Shown: positions 1 to 5,031, numbered from the stretch's first letter. The stretch is 5,031 nucleotides of DNA from Thermoactinomyces sp. DSM 45891 (GCF_900119485.1 NZ_FPJZ01000002.1:1-5031), one strand, 5' to 3'. Notes: generated from the sequence alone by a model not told the origin. Numbers and translations: made by a program.

Positions 1-812
1 CCTTGTGGGCCGGTTGGGCCTTGTGGGCCAGTACCTCCGGTAAGACCGAGTGCTTCAAGGGCGGCTTGAACAGCTTCCGCAAAGGCCCCAGTTCCTCCAG
101 TGGGCGCTTCAATACTCACATTGGCAGAACCAGGGCTTACCGTAATTTCTAACGAATTGGATATAAAGTTTAAGATATCTCCAAAACCGACTGGAACATT
201 TCCGTCTGCGCCTGTGTTTCCTAGAACCGTGAATAAGAAATCGCCTGTAGCAAACGTTCCCGTAGGTCCTTGTGGCCCCGTGTTCCCTTGGGGTCCCTGA
301 GGCCCTGTAGGTCCTGATGGCCCCTGAGGTCCTGTGTTCCCTTGAGGCCCTGTGTTCCCTTGAGGTCCCGTAGGTCCTTGTGGCCCTGTAGCTCCTGATG
401 GCCCTGTAGCTCCTGATGACCCCTGAGGTCCCGTGGGTCCTTGAGGCCCAGGAGGTCCTCCTGATGGCCCAGTCGGCCCTGTAGCTCCTGCTGCCCCCGT
501 CGGTCCTCTCGTAACATCTGTATTTAACACATTGTCTAACTTCTCATTTAAAATCCATTCCTTCTTAGCAATAACATTAATTGTATCGCGAACACTACTA
601 TTGATCGTTAGTAGATCGCTTATAGTAGGTTGAAAGCCTGATGACACTCCGGGGAGAGTTCCGAGAATGTATTGGAGCTTTTCTCCCTCGGCATTAATAA
701 TATGACTTAGGCCTAGCTCTTCTAATGCAATCGATGATAGTAGCAGATTTACTGCATCTTCTCTTGTAATCCCAATACTAGGTGTAATATTGGGTAAATT
801 CGCTTGGGACAT
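1..812 (-). CDS. Collagen-like (Gly-X-Y repeat) protein, probable spore-surface protein; 3' end outside window
   Basis: The first 270 codons are visible and no stop is reached. The ATG at 812-810 follows AAGGAGG (819-825) with a 6-nt gap, so the start is secure. Residues 1-101 form a non-collagen, probably helical domain containing ITREDAVNLLLSSIALEELG and then SHIINAEGEKLQYILG. From memory, this type of domain precedes collagen repeats in spore-forming Firmicutes; I cannot name the family. Residues 103-185 are Gly-X-Y triplets, mostly GPQ, GPT, GNT and GAT, with a phase break at GPSGGPP. Residues 186-258 (TFATGDFLFTV to ALEALGLTG) leave the repeat and look beta-rich with a short helix. A second Gly-X-Y block begins near 259 and leaves the window. 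There is no signal peptide and no canonical BclA-type exosporium leader. Thr-rich triplets are the kind that carry O-glycans in BclA. A spore-surface role is inferred, not shown. Confidence 0.9.
   Translation of the reverse strand, partial: MSQANLPNITPSIGITREDAVNLLLSSIALEELGLSHIINAEGEKLQYILGTLPGVSSGFQPTISDLLTINSSVRDTINVIAKKEWILNEKLDNVLNTDVTRGPTGAAGATGPTGPSGGPPGPQGPTGPQGSSGATGPSGATGPQGPTGPQGNTGPQGNTGPQGPSGPTGPQGPQGNTGPQGPTGTFATGDFLFTVLGNTGADGNVPVGFGDILNFISNSLEITVSPGSANVSIEAPTGGTGAFAEAVQAALEALGLTGGTGPQGPTGPQ
258..506 (-). repeat. Gly-X-Y collagen-like repeat tract, first block of the left collagen gene
   Basis: This is a 9-bp and 18-bp periodic tract encoding about 27 Gly-X-Y triplets with frequent GPQGPT and GPQGNT hexapeptides. 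The periodicity leaves long open frames on both strands, which explains the spurious antisense reading frames here. Confidence 0.9.
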
Positions 813-847
813 GCTATACCTCCTTACACTATAGAAGATTTCAAATG

Positions 848-856
848 TAGTGTATG
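848..856 (-). promoter_or_regulatory. Candidate mother-cell (sigma-E/sigma-K type) -10 box for the left collagen gene
   Basis: Read on the minus strand the bases are CATACACTA. This fits the sigma-K -10 consensus CATAnnnTA, and its first eight bases fit the sigma-E -10 form CATACAnT. The implied start near 841 would give a leader of about 29 nt that contains the ribosome binding site. No clear -35 element is visible at the expected spacing, so the sigma factor is unassigned. Control by a mother-cell sigma factor would suit a spore-surface protein. Confidence 0.45.
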
Positions 857-881
857 TAGTCACAACACACTCGGCACACCC

Positions 882-911
882 ACATGCCCTTTTTTACTTA
901 AAAGGGCATGT
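882..911. other. Perfect 12-bp inverted repeat in the divergent spacer
   Basis: The arms ACATGCCCTTTT (882-893) and AAAAGGGCATGT (900-911) are exact reverse complements around a 6-nt spacer. Neither strand has a T tract after the stem, so it is unlikely to be an intrinsic terminator. It lies just upstream of the likely -35 region of the left collagen gene, centred about 55 bp before the inferred transcription start. That would suit a binding site for a dimeric regulator; no regulator is identified. Confidence 0.6.
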
Positions 912-931
912 ATACACACAAGAAACTAGAC

Positions 932-975
932 AAAAATGGAATAACCCCTTACTTATTTGAGCAAGGGGCTATCCA
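932..975 (-). terminator. Intrinsic terminator, minus strand, with no evident upstream gene
   Basis: The minus-strand RNA would fold TGGATAGCCCCTT against AAGGGGTTATTCCA with one bulged T and one G-U pair, then run into five Us (936-932). On the plus strand the G-U position becomes an A-C mismatch and no U tract follows, so the element is oriented to the minus strand. The only DNA upstream of it on that strand is antisense to the esterase gene. It may block read-through into the left collagen gene, end an antisense RNA, or remain from an older gene order. Confidence 0.5.
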
Positions 976-1053
976 AATCATTGATTCACGATAAGCTGAT
1001 TATGGGTATATTGTAATGAAAGCATTGTTTTTGCATAGAAAGGGCAATGAGAA

Positions 1054-1785
1054 ATGGATACCAAATATCTAACTAGAACGATTAAGAAGGAAAAGCTGAC
1101 AAGTTCTCATTTAGAGGAGACGAAGGATATTCACGTTTATCTGCCACCGGATTACGATGACTCCCTATCATATCCTCTCCTTATTCTCCATGATGGGCCG
1201 GATTATCTTAATTTAGGCAGGATTGCTACACAAGCAAATCAATTATTGTCTCAAAATGAGATGGTACCCGTTGTGATGGCATTCGTACCGGTGGATAAAA
1301 TGAAACGAACAGCGCAGTATTCGCCTACTGGAGAATTTCATGAAGCACATAAACAGATGGTCGTTGAAGAGTTGTTACCGCTTATGCAGGAAAGGTATTC
1401 GGTTGATACCTCGACTGACAAATTGGTAATCGGAGGCTCTTCTTTAGGAGGGACAGCGTCTTTACATATCGCCCTCGAGTATCCAGAAATCTGTAATCGG
1501 GTTTTATCGCAATCGGGGGCTTTTCTGGAAAAAACAGTACATGATCTCTCACGCGTGTATTCCCTACAATTCCTTGAAATCTATCAGTCGATCGGCCTAT
1601 CCGAATCAGCAATTGAAACGCATATGGGAACCTTAGATCTCGTGGCAAGGAATCGTGAGGTCTATCAACTTCTAGTAGAAAAACGTGCACATGTAGCCTA
1701 CCACGAAGAAGAGGGCGACCACACGTGGGGCTTCTGGCAACGGGAACTTCCGAGAGCATTGAAGTTTTTCTTTTCTACGAATTAA
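1054..1785 (+). CDS. Alpha/beta-hydrolase esterase (Esterase/Fes-like family)
   Basis: This 243-residue protein is a serine hydrolase of the putative esterase family PF00756, which includes enterochelin and bacillibactin esterases and esterase D-like enzymes. The order is family-typical: a strand with DIHVYLPPDYDD (25-36), an LILHDGPDYL segment (43-52), the nucleophile elbow GGSSLGG (127-133, catalytic Ser130), a likely acid in GTLDLVARNR (Asp195), and the histidine in GDHTWGFW (His223). All three triad positions are present, so the gene looks intact. There is no signal peptide, so it is probably cytoplasmic. An in-frame TGA at 1048-1050 rules out a longer start. AAAGGG (1039-1044) is a modest ribosome binding site 9 nt upstream. 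It is transcribed alone and ends in a terminator. The substrate cannot be read from sequence. No siderophore genes are nearby, so bacillibactin hydrolysis is only one possibility; overall it resembles uncharacterised Bacillus esterases of this size. Confidence 0.92.
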   Translation: MDTKYLTRTIKKEKLTSSHLEETKDIHVYLPPDYDDSLSYPLLILHDGPDYLNLGRIATQANQLLSQNEMVPVVMAFVPVDKMKRTAQYSPTGEFHEAHKQMVVEELLPLMQERYSVDTSTDKLVIGGSSLGGTASLHIALEYPEICNRVLSQSGAFLEKTVHDLSRVYSLQFLEIYQSIGLSESAIETHMGTLDLVARNREVYQLLVEKRAHVAYHEEEGDHTWGFWQRELPRALKFFFSTN

Positions 1786-1796
1786 TTCACATAATA

Positions 1797-1831
1797 AAAA
1801 GGGGCAGAATTCGGTTCTGTCCCTTTTGTTT
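1797..1831. terminator. Bidirectional intrinsic terminator between convergent genes
   Basis: The 13-bp stem AAAAGGGGCAGAA (1797-1809) pairs with TTCTGTCCCTTTT (1815-1827), with one G-U pair and the 5-nt loop TTCGG. On the plus strand it is followed by a T-rich run 12 bp after the esterase stop. On the minus strand the stem is preceded by the end of the three-gene operon (stop at 1850-1852) and followed by TTTTTATTAT. One hairpin therefore serves both units. Confidence 0.88.
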
Positions 1832-1849
1832 GGTACTCTGTATTTTGAC

Positions 1850-2146
1850 TTAATTACCAGCACTATCTTGAACCTTCCTTAACACTTCCTTCACTGCGTC
1901 CGTAACAGGCAACTCTCCGGGTAATACTATCCAATCGTACAAATCGTGTTCTGCTAAAATGATCTGATCGGAAGCATTTACATCGACAGCAAAGTTAAAT
2001 TGGCGACTCTTCTTGCCACTACGGCCCGTATAATCAAATGAGTCGATATAACTACGGATCGCAATCACATCAAGCCCTGCATACTGCTCGACACCATCGC
2101 CAACGGCTTGATCAGTGAGTCTAGTAAGAAGAGAATGCTCAAACAT
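1850..2146 (-). CDS. Small hypothetical protein, last gene of the three-gene operon
   Basis: I do not recognise this protein of about 98 residues. It is acidic and looks like a compact alpha/beta fold: an N-terminal helix (MFEHSLLTRLTDQAVGDG), strand-like DVIAIRSYIDSFDY, a basic turn GRSGKKSRQ, strand-like FNFAVDV and QIILAEHDLYDWIVLPG, and a C-terminal helix VTDAVKEVLRKVQDS. It has no signal peptide, membrane segment, cysteine or obvious catalytic motif. Two starts are possible. ATG 2155 overlaps the AIM24 stop as ATGA but has AAAGG touching it. ATG 2146 has AAAGGATG at a usable distance, about 8-9 nt, and is preferred; the earlier start would add three residues. Tight coupling to the AIM24-family gene suggests co-translation and a shared function. 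A terminator follows 19 bp after the stop. Confidence 0.8.
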   Translation of the reverse strand: MFEHSLLTRLTDQAVGDGVEQYAGLDVIAIRSYIDSFDYTGRSGKKSRQFNFAVDVNASDQIILAEHDLYDWIVLPGELPVTDAVKEVLRKVQDSAGN

Positions 2147-2151
2147 TTGTA

Positions 2152-2817
2152 TCATCCTTTCAGGTCCGATTGGTCGTTTTCATAGGGCTGAACAAGTACT
2201 TTCCCATCGCCACTAAATGCTAGCTGAAAGGTTTCACCAGAAGATTTGCCGATTAATGTTTTAAAGTTGATATCGGTACGAATCGTGGGGGAAGTACCCG
2301 AGGTCCAACCTAGTACACAGTCTGGATCTACAACACAGGGCGCCTCTAAAGCAATAGGCTCTCCAAAGGAGGTAATCGCAACACACCCATGACCGCTTAG
2401 TTTGCAAGTAAATAAGCCACCAGACACAGAGCCACTGCCTTTTAATAAGGTAACATCCCAATTGATGGTCTTTTCAAAGGCAAGAAGATTTCTACTTTCG
2501 ACGAACAAGGTTTCTCCTTTCAGCTCAACCACCGTAATATCAGCCGCTTGATTTGCTAAGAATAAATCGCCATTCCCAACTGCCTTCATCAAGGGAACAC
2601 CTTCGCCTGTAATCTTCTTTTTAATCCATTTGCTAATCCCACCGCCCGTGGTGCTTTCAAACTTGATATTTCCCTGGTATGCAATCATGCTACCCGCTCG
2701 ACAAAATACAGAATCGGTTAAGCGAATTTTTAATGCTCTTGAATTTTGAAGGGTAAAAGCTTGAGAACTATCCACTTCTTCCACTCGGTGCAATAGCTGA
2801 TCTAGCGAATCAGACAT
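2152..2817 (-). CDS. AIM24-family protein
   Basis: This 221-residue protein has the hallmarks of the AIM24 family (PF01987, formerly DUF124), a beta-rich fold found in bacteria, archaea and yeast mitochondria. Visible signatures are AGSMIAYQGNIKFE (41-54), GNGDLFLANQAADITVVEL (81-99), GETLFVESRNLLAFEKTINWD (101-121) and GLFTCKLSGHGCVAITSFGEPI (134-155), giving the repeated Gly-turn beta-strand pattern of the family. The biochemical role of bacterial members is not established. The start at 2817 has AGGAGG (2825-2830) 7 nt upstream. The frame stays open to 2892, but that extension translates to an implausible Trp-rich stretch and overlaps the end of the upstream gene, so I rejected it. There is no signal peptide or membrane helix. 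It lies 41 bp after the membrane-protein gene and its stop abuts or overlaps the next start, so all three are probably one transcript. Confidence 0.93.
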   Translation of the reverse strand: MSDSLDQLLHRVEEVDSSQAFTLQNSRALKIRLTDSVFCRAGSMIAYQGNIKFESTTGGGISKWIKKKITGEGVPLMKAVGNGDLFLANQAADITVVELKGETLFVESRNLLAFEKTINWDVTLLKGSGSVSGGLFTCKLSGHGCVAITSFGEPIALEAPCVVDPDCVLGWTSGTSPTIRTDINFKTLIGKSSGETFQLAFSGDGKVLVQPYENDQSDLKG

Positions 2818-2858
2818 TCCAATCCCTCCTAATTTAACATCATAGTCATGCCATTTAC

Positions 2859-3893
2859 CTAGCTTCCACCACCACAGCCACCGCCGCCACAACTACTGCT
2901 GCTACCACCACTACAACTGCTTCCGCCGCTATCTGAGTTACTACTGCCTGAGTCATTACTACCTGAATCATCGCTACTGGAACCACTATCACCTGAACCA
3001 AATATATAATTACTGCCATAGGAACTCGATTGCGCATTAAGGAGCGCATGTTGAGCAAGAAAAACATCATAATGATATGCGGATAAAAATAGGAACCCCA
3101 CAAGGATGTAATCAGGTGCTTTTATGTTATGGTATTTTTTAAACGTCTTTATATTGGATCCATGGGTCACGTAAAATTGATCAAGCTTCTTTAATTTTTG
3201 CTTTACTTGTGTGATTAACAACTTTTGTATGTTTTCTATTACAGGAAAAAGGGATGCTGAATGAGTATTGAAATACCTTTCCTGTATCTTCTCCGTTGGT
3301 AAGGTTCGAAAGTCATGAATAACTGGGACAGAAACTGGATGTTTTAAAAATTTTCCCCACGTGTAGTTTGTATATTTAGTTGGCTCAAATAGTAAAGAAA
3401 AGATAAGGTCAAACCATGCGCGATCGTCTGGAACAAACTTCAGCTCCCCTGCACCGTGCGGTTGATGATGGAGGGTATTTCCTACTAATTTCTTGGAGAA
3501 TTGTTCATAGTCCTTGGTAAACATTAGCATCTCATGCCAAATGACATCAACATCTCGGCTATACATCGGTACGTACGGGAGAATGGAGACCATCACTAAG
3601 TAACGTTTCCACTCGAACCAACGATTTTCGAAGTCATCTTGTGAGATCTGATATTCACGGATCACTCGCTCCCTTACCTGACTCGCATAGTACTCAGGAA
3701 TCGATTGTTCTATATGCTCCACTAACTTTTTCATCTCTGCTTGGAACAGTTCATCATTCTTTTGTAATCCTAAATTAGGCATCACATGTAAACCCATGTT
3801 CTTTCCTCTTTTTTTATTATTACGTACAACAACATTCACGATAATGGTTACCATGATAAACATAAACAGCAAGATACCGATTAATAGCTCCAA
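2859..3893 (-). CDS. Membrane-anchored GRDP-like protein with Ser/Gly/Cys-rich tail
   Basis: This is a 344-residue protein. Residues 3-23 form one strong membrane helix followed by the basic stretch RNNKKRGK, which by the positive-inside rule puts the body in the cytoplasm. The core (about 45-260) contains DVDVIWHEMLMFTKDYEQF (114-132) and LHHQPH (141-146). This resembles the D-x-x-W-H...T-x-x-Y-x-x-F...HH-x-P signature I associate with glycine-rich domain-containing (GRDP, DUF1399/PF07173-like) proteins; the assignment is by motif memory. A second moderately hydrophobic stretch lies at 262-280. From about 286 the protein becomes Ser/Gly/Asp-rich and ends in a Cys/Gly tail with Cys327, Cys335 and Cys340. 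The start is TTG with AGGGGGG (3901-3907) 7 nt upstream. An internal ATG at codon 33 (3797) also has an AAGAGG site 7 nt upstream and would omit the helix. It is first in the operon; its function is unknown. Confidence 0.85.
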   Translation of the reverse strand: MELLIGILLFMFIMVTIIVNVVVRNNKKRGKNMGLHVMPNLGLQKNDELFQAEMKKLVEHIEQSIPEYYASQVRERVIREYQISQDDFENRWFEWKRYLVMVSILPYVPMYSRDVDVIWHEMLMFTKDYEQFSKKLVGNTLHHQPHGAGELKFVPDDRAWFDLIFSLLFEPTKYTNYTWGKFLKHPVSVPVIHDFRTLPTEKIQERYFNTHSASLFPVIENIQKLLITQVKQKLKKLDQFYVTHGSNIKTFKKYHNIKAPDYILVGFLFLSAYHYDVFLAQHALLNAQSSSYGSNYIFGSGDSGSSSDDSGSNDSGSSNSDSGGSSCSGGSSSSCGGGGCGGGS

Positions 3894-3917
3894 ATCATTT
3901 CCCCCCTATTTGATCTT

Positions 3918-3926
3918 ATTGTATCA
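3918..3926 (-). promoter_or_regulatory. Candidate promoter -10 element for the three-gene operon
   Basis: Read on the minus strand the bases are TGATACAAT, an extended -10 (TGn followed by TACAAT) that could work without a good -35. No convincing -35 is seen. The core ATACAAT also fits the right part of the sigma-E -10 consensus, so housekeeping and mother-cell control cannot be separated. Transcription would start near 3911, giving an approximately 18-nt leader that includes the ribosome binding site. Confidence 0.4.
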
Positions 3927-4264
3927 AGATTAGGCGAACCGTGATCTATCTACTATTACCCACGGCTACGTATAAGTAATGTAAATTTTTGATTACAAAT
4001 TAAAAACATCACAAAGAGAATCATTGAACACACTCTCTCACCTACAAAAAAAGCAAGGAGGCTAGTAATAACTTTCTTGCCAAATATAGTGAACAAACCC
4101 GCTGTTCTTCATAGTGCAGGGGGTATTTATTTGTAGCCAGCGATAGGGATAATCAGGAAAACTTTGGCCTATAACTCTATTATTTCATCCCAGAAACAGA
4201 GAAAATAGTCATTTATTTATATCATTTATTGCTATGAATTCGTATCCTGTTATATCAAAAGTTT
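3927..4264. other. AT-rich non-coding spacer between divergent units
   Basis: No reading frame with a credible ribosome binding site was found. It presumably holds the promoter of the right collagen gene, but I could not find a clear sigma-E, sigma-K or sigma-A pair. The best weak match is TTGCTA (4229-4234) with TATATC (4251-4256), 16 bp apart and too close to the ribosome binding site to be convincing. A 9-bp direct repeat TCATTTATT occurs at 4209-4217 and 4222-4230. A hairpin at 4053-4080 is listed separately. Confidence 0.6.
4053..4080 (+). other. Hairpin enclosing a Shine-Dalgarno-like AAGGAGG
   Basis: In plus-strand RNA, GCAAGGAGG (4053-4061) can pair with CTTTCTTGC (4072-4080) through nine pairs, two of them G-U, with a 10-nt loop. 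No start codon follows at a usable distance, so the buried AAGGAGG has no obvious gene. On the minus strand the G-U pairs become A-C mismatches, but seven Us follow (4052-4046), so it could be a weak minus-strand terminator instead. Confidence 0.35.
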
Positions 4265-4276
4265 AGGAGTGAGGAG

Positions 4277-5031
4277 ATGAATCAACGTAGGGGATATATC
4301 CTGCCTTTCTTACATGGTTATTCTAGAAAATACAGGGGACGGTGTGGACCTCAGGGACCTCAAGGGCCCAAGGGGCCAAAAGGACCTAAAGGATGCCGAG
4401 GTCGATATGGACTACGTGGACCTCAAGGTCCAAGAGGACCTAGAGGTCCTAGAGGGCCTCTAGGGAGAGGGCGAACTGGTGTAAACGGAGTAATGGGACC
4501 ACCCGGTGTACAAGGAACCCCAGGAACTCAAGGACCTCAGGGACCGGTCGGAGGACCTATCATTCCGACAGGCACTTTCTTAGTTACCGGGCCAACAGGA
4601 CCAACCGGCAACACAGGACCTCAAGGCGCTGGGGCTCCAGGCAGCACAGGACCTCAAGGCGACATCGGGCCTCAAGGGAATACGGGGCCTCAAGGGATTA
4701 CAGGACCTCAAGGCGCTGGGGCTCCGGGCACTACAGGACCCCAAGGCGATACTGGGCCTCAAGGAAGCACGGGGCCTCAAGGGAACACGGGGCCTCAAGG
4801 CGACATCGGACCTCAAGGGGATACGGGGCCTCAGGGGATTACAGGACCTCAAGGCGCTGGGGCTCCAGGCAGCACAGGACCTCAAGGCGACATCGGGCCC
4901 CAAGGGAACACAGGGCCTCAGGGTGAAACGGGACCTCAAGGCGCTGGAACTCCCGGTAGCACGGGGCCTCAGGGCAACACAGGACCCCAGGGAGACACAG
5001 GACCTCAAGGCGCTGGGGCTCCAGGCAGCAC
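4277..5031 (+). CDS. Collagen-like protein with polybasic stalk and modular GPQ repeats; 3' end outside window
   Basis: 251 codons are visible with no stop. ATG 4277 follows AGGAG (4265-4269) at 7 nt. The N-terminus MNQRRGYILPFLHGYSRKY has no signal peptide and no BclA-type leader. Residues 24-91 are Gly-X-Y triplets with runs of GPK and GPR, a GCR triplet (Cys40, with Cys23 just before the repeat) and one phase break at GRG (63-65). The first 100 residues carry 17 Lys/Arg and no Asp/Glu. A short non-collagen link GPIIPTGTFLVT (93-104) follows. The rest is near-perfect hexapeptides of GPQ alternating with GNT, GDT, GDI, GST or GIT, interrupted by a recurring GAGAP that drops one residue from the triplet register. 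Thr in the third triplet position resembles glycosylated BclA-type repeats. It is probably a surface filament, perhaps on the spore; this is inferred from family resemblance. It diverges from the three-gene operon and lies in the opposite orientation to the left collagen gene. Confidence 0.9.
   Translation, partial: MNQRRGYILPFLHGYSRKYRGRCGPQGPQGPKGPKGPKGCRGRYGLRGPQGPRGPRGPRGPLGRGRTGVNGVMGPPGVQGTPGTQGPQGPVGGPIIPTGTFLVTGPTGPTGNTGPQGAGAPGSTGPQGDIGPQGNTGPQGITGPQGAGAPGTTGPQGDTGPQGSTGPQGNTGPQGDIGPQGDTGPQGITGPQGAGAPGSTGPQGDIGPQGNTGPQGETGPQGAGTPGSTGPQGNTGPQGDTGPQGAGAPGS
4613..5031 (+). repeat. Higher-order tandem repeat of the right collagen gene
   Basis: The segment at 4613-4671 recurs without a mismatch at 4841-4899 (59 bp), and its first 35 bp recur at 4997-5031. 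The motif CAAGGCGCTGG starts at 4622, 4709, 4850, 4937 and 5006, so the modules are 87, 141, 87 and 69 bp. Each equals 15 bp for GAGAP plus a whole number of 18-bp hexapeptide units (4, 7, 4 and 3). The array continues beyond the window. Confidence 0.9.

Noticed and set aside
100..300. Plus-strand open frame of 66 codons
   Set aside because: It is the antisense of the left collagen gene's beta-rich domain and repeat, has no ribosome binding site, and its composition follows from the coding strand.
221..517. Minus-strand open frame of 98 codons, rich in Leu, Arg and Gln
   Set aside because: It is another frame of the collagen repeat, kept open by 9-bp periodicity. The true frame has a strong start at 812.
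1382..1759. Minus-strand open frame of 125 codons
   Set aside because: It is antisense to the esterase, whose own frame has a full catalytic triad.
2818..2892. N-terminal extension of the AIM24-family protein to 2892
   Set aside because: It adds a Trp-rich stretch unlike the family, overlaps the upstream gene's Gly/Cys tail, and the ATG at 2817 has an ideal ribosome binding site.
2855..3103. Minus-strand open frame of 82 codons rich in Val and Ala
   Set aside because: It is a shifted frame across the Ser/Gly repeat of the membrane protein; the Val/Ala runs come from the repeated codons.
4077..4136. Possible 19-codon peptide starting at TTG 4077
   Set aside because: The distance from AAGGAGG is about 15 nt, the start is TTG and the peptide has no recognisable features.
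4580..5008. Minus-strand open frame of 142 codons made of Arg/Pro/Ser/Leu repeats
   Set aside because: It is antisense to the GPQ repeat array and its repetitiveness is imposed by that array. There is no ribosome binding site.
4613..5031. CRISPR-like array
   Set aside because: The repeats are in-frame collagen codons with no unique spacers and lie inside an open reading frame.

Overview
The window looks like chromosomal DNA from an endospore-forming Firmicute, probably of the Bacillus, Brevibacillus or Paenibacillus type. The grounds are strong AGGAGG-like ribosome binding sites, AT-rich intergenic DNA, a -10 box resembling those of mother-cell sigma factors, U-tailed hairpin terminators, and two collagen-like genes of the kind found on spore surfaces. 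No genus can be fixed from the sequence alone.

Layout: (1) 1-812, minus strand: 5' part of a collagen-like gene that runs off the left edge. It encodes a helical N-terminal domain, a Gly-X-Y block, a predicted beta-rich domain, and the start of a second Gly-X-Y block. (2) 813-1053: divergent spacer with a sporulation-type -10 box, a perfect 12-bp palindrome and a minus-strand terminator that has no evident gene to serve. (3) 1054-1785, plus strand: alpha/beta-hydrolase esterase with a complete Ser-Asp-His triad. (4) 1797-1831: bidirectional terminator between convergent units. (5) 3893 to 1850, minus strand: a compact three-gene operon. In transcription order it encodes a membrane-anchored protein with a glycine-rich-domain-protein-like (GRDP-like) core and a Ser/Gly/Cys tail, an AIM24-family protein, and a small unrecognised protein. 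(6) 3894-4276: non-coding spacer. (7) 4277 to the right edge, plus strand: a second collagen-like gene with a polybasic N-terminal stalk, then long GPQ-rich repeats broken at modular intervals by a GAGAP motif.

The two collagen-like genes point outward and enclose the esterase and the three-gene operon. The collagen-like proteins probably form filaments on the spore or cell surface. Whether the enclosed genes take part in that is inference from position only. The most unusual items are the three-gene operon and the architecture of the right-hand collagen-like protein. I found no rRNA, tRNA, CRISPR array, insertion sequence or riboswitch.
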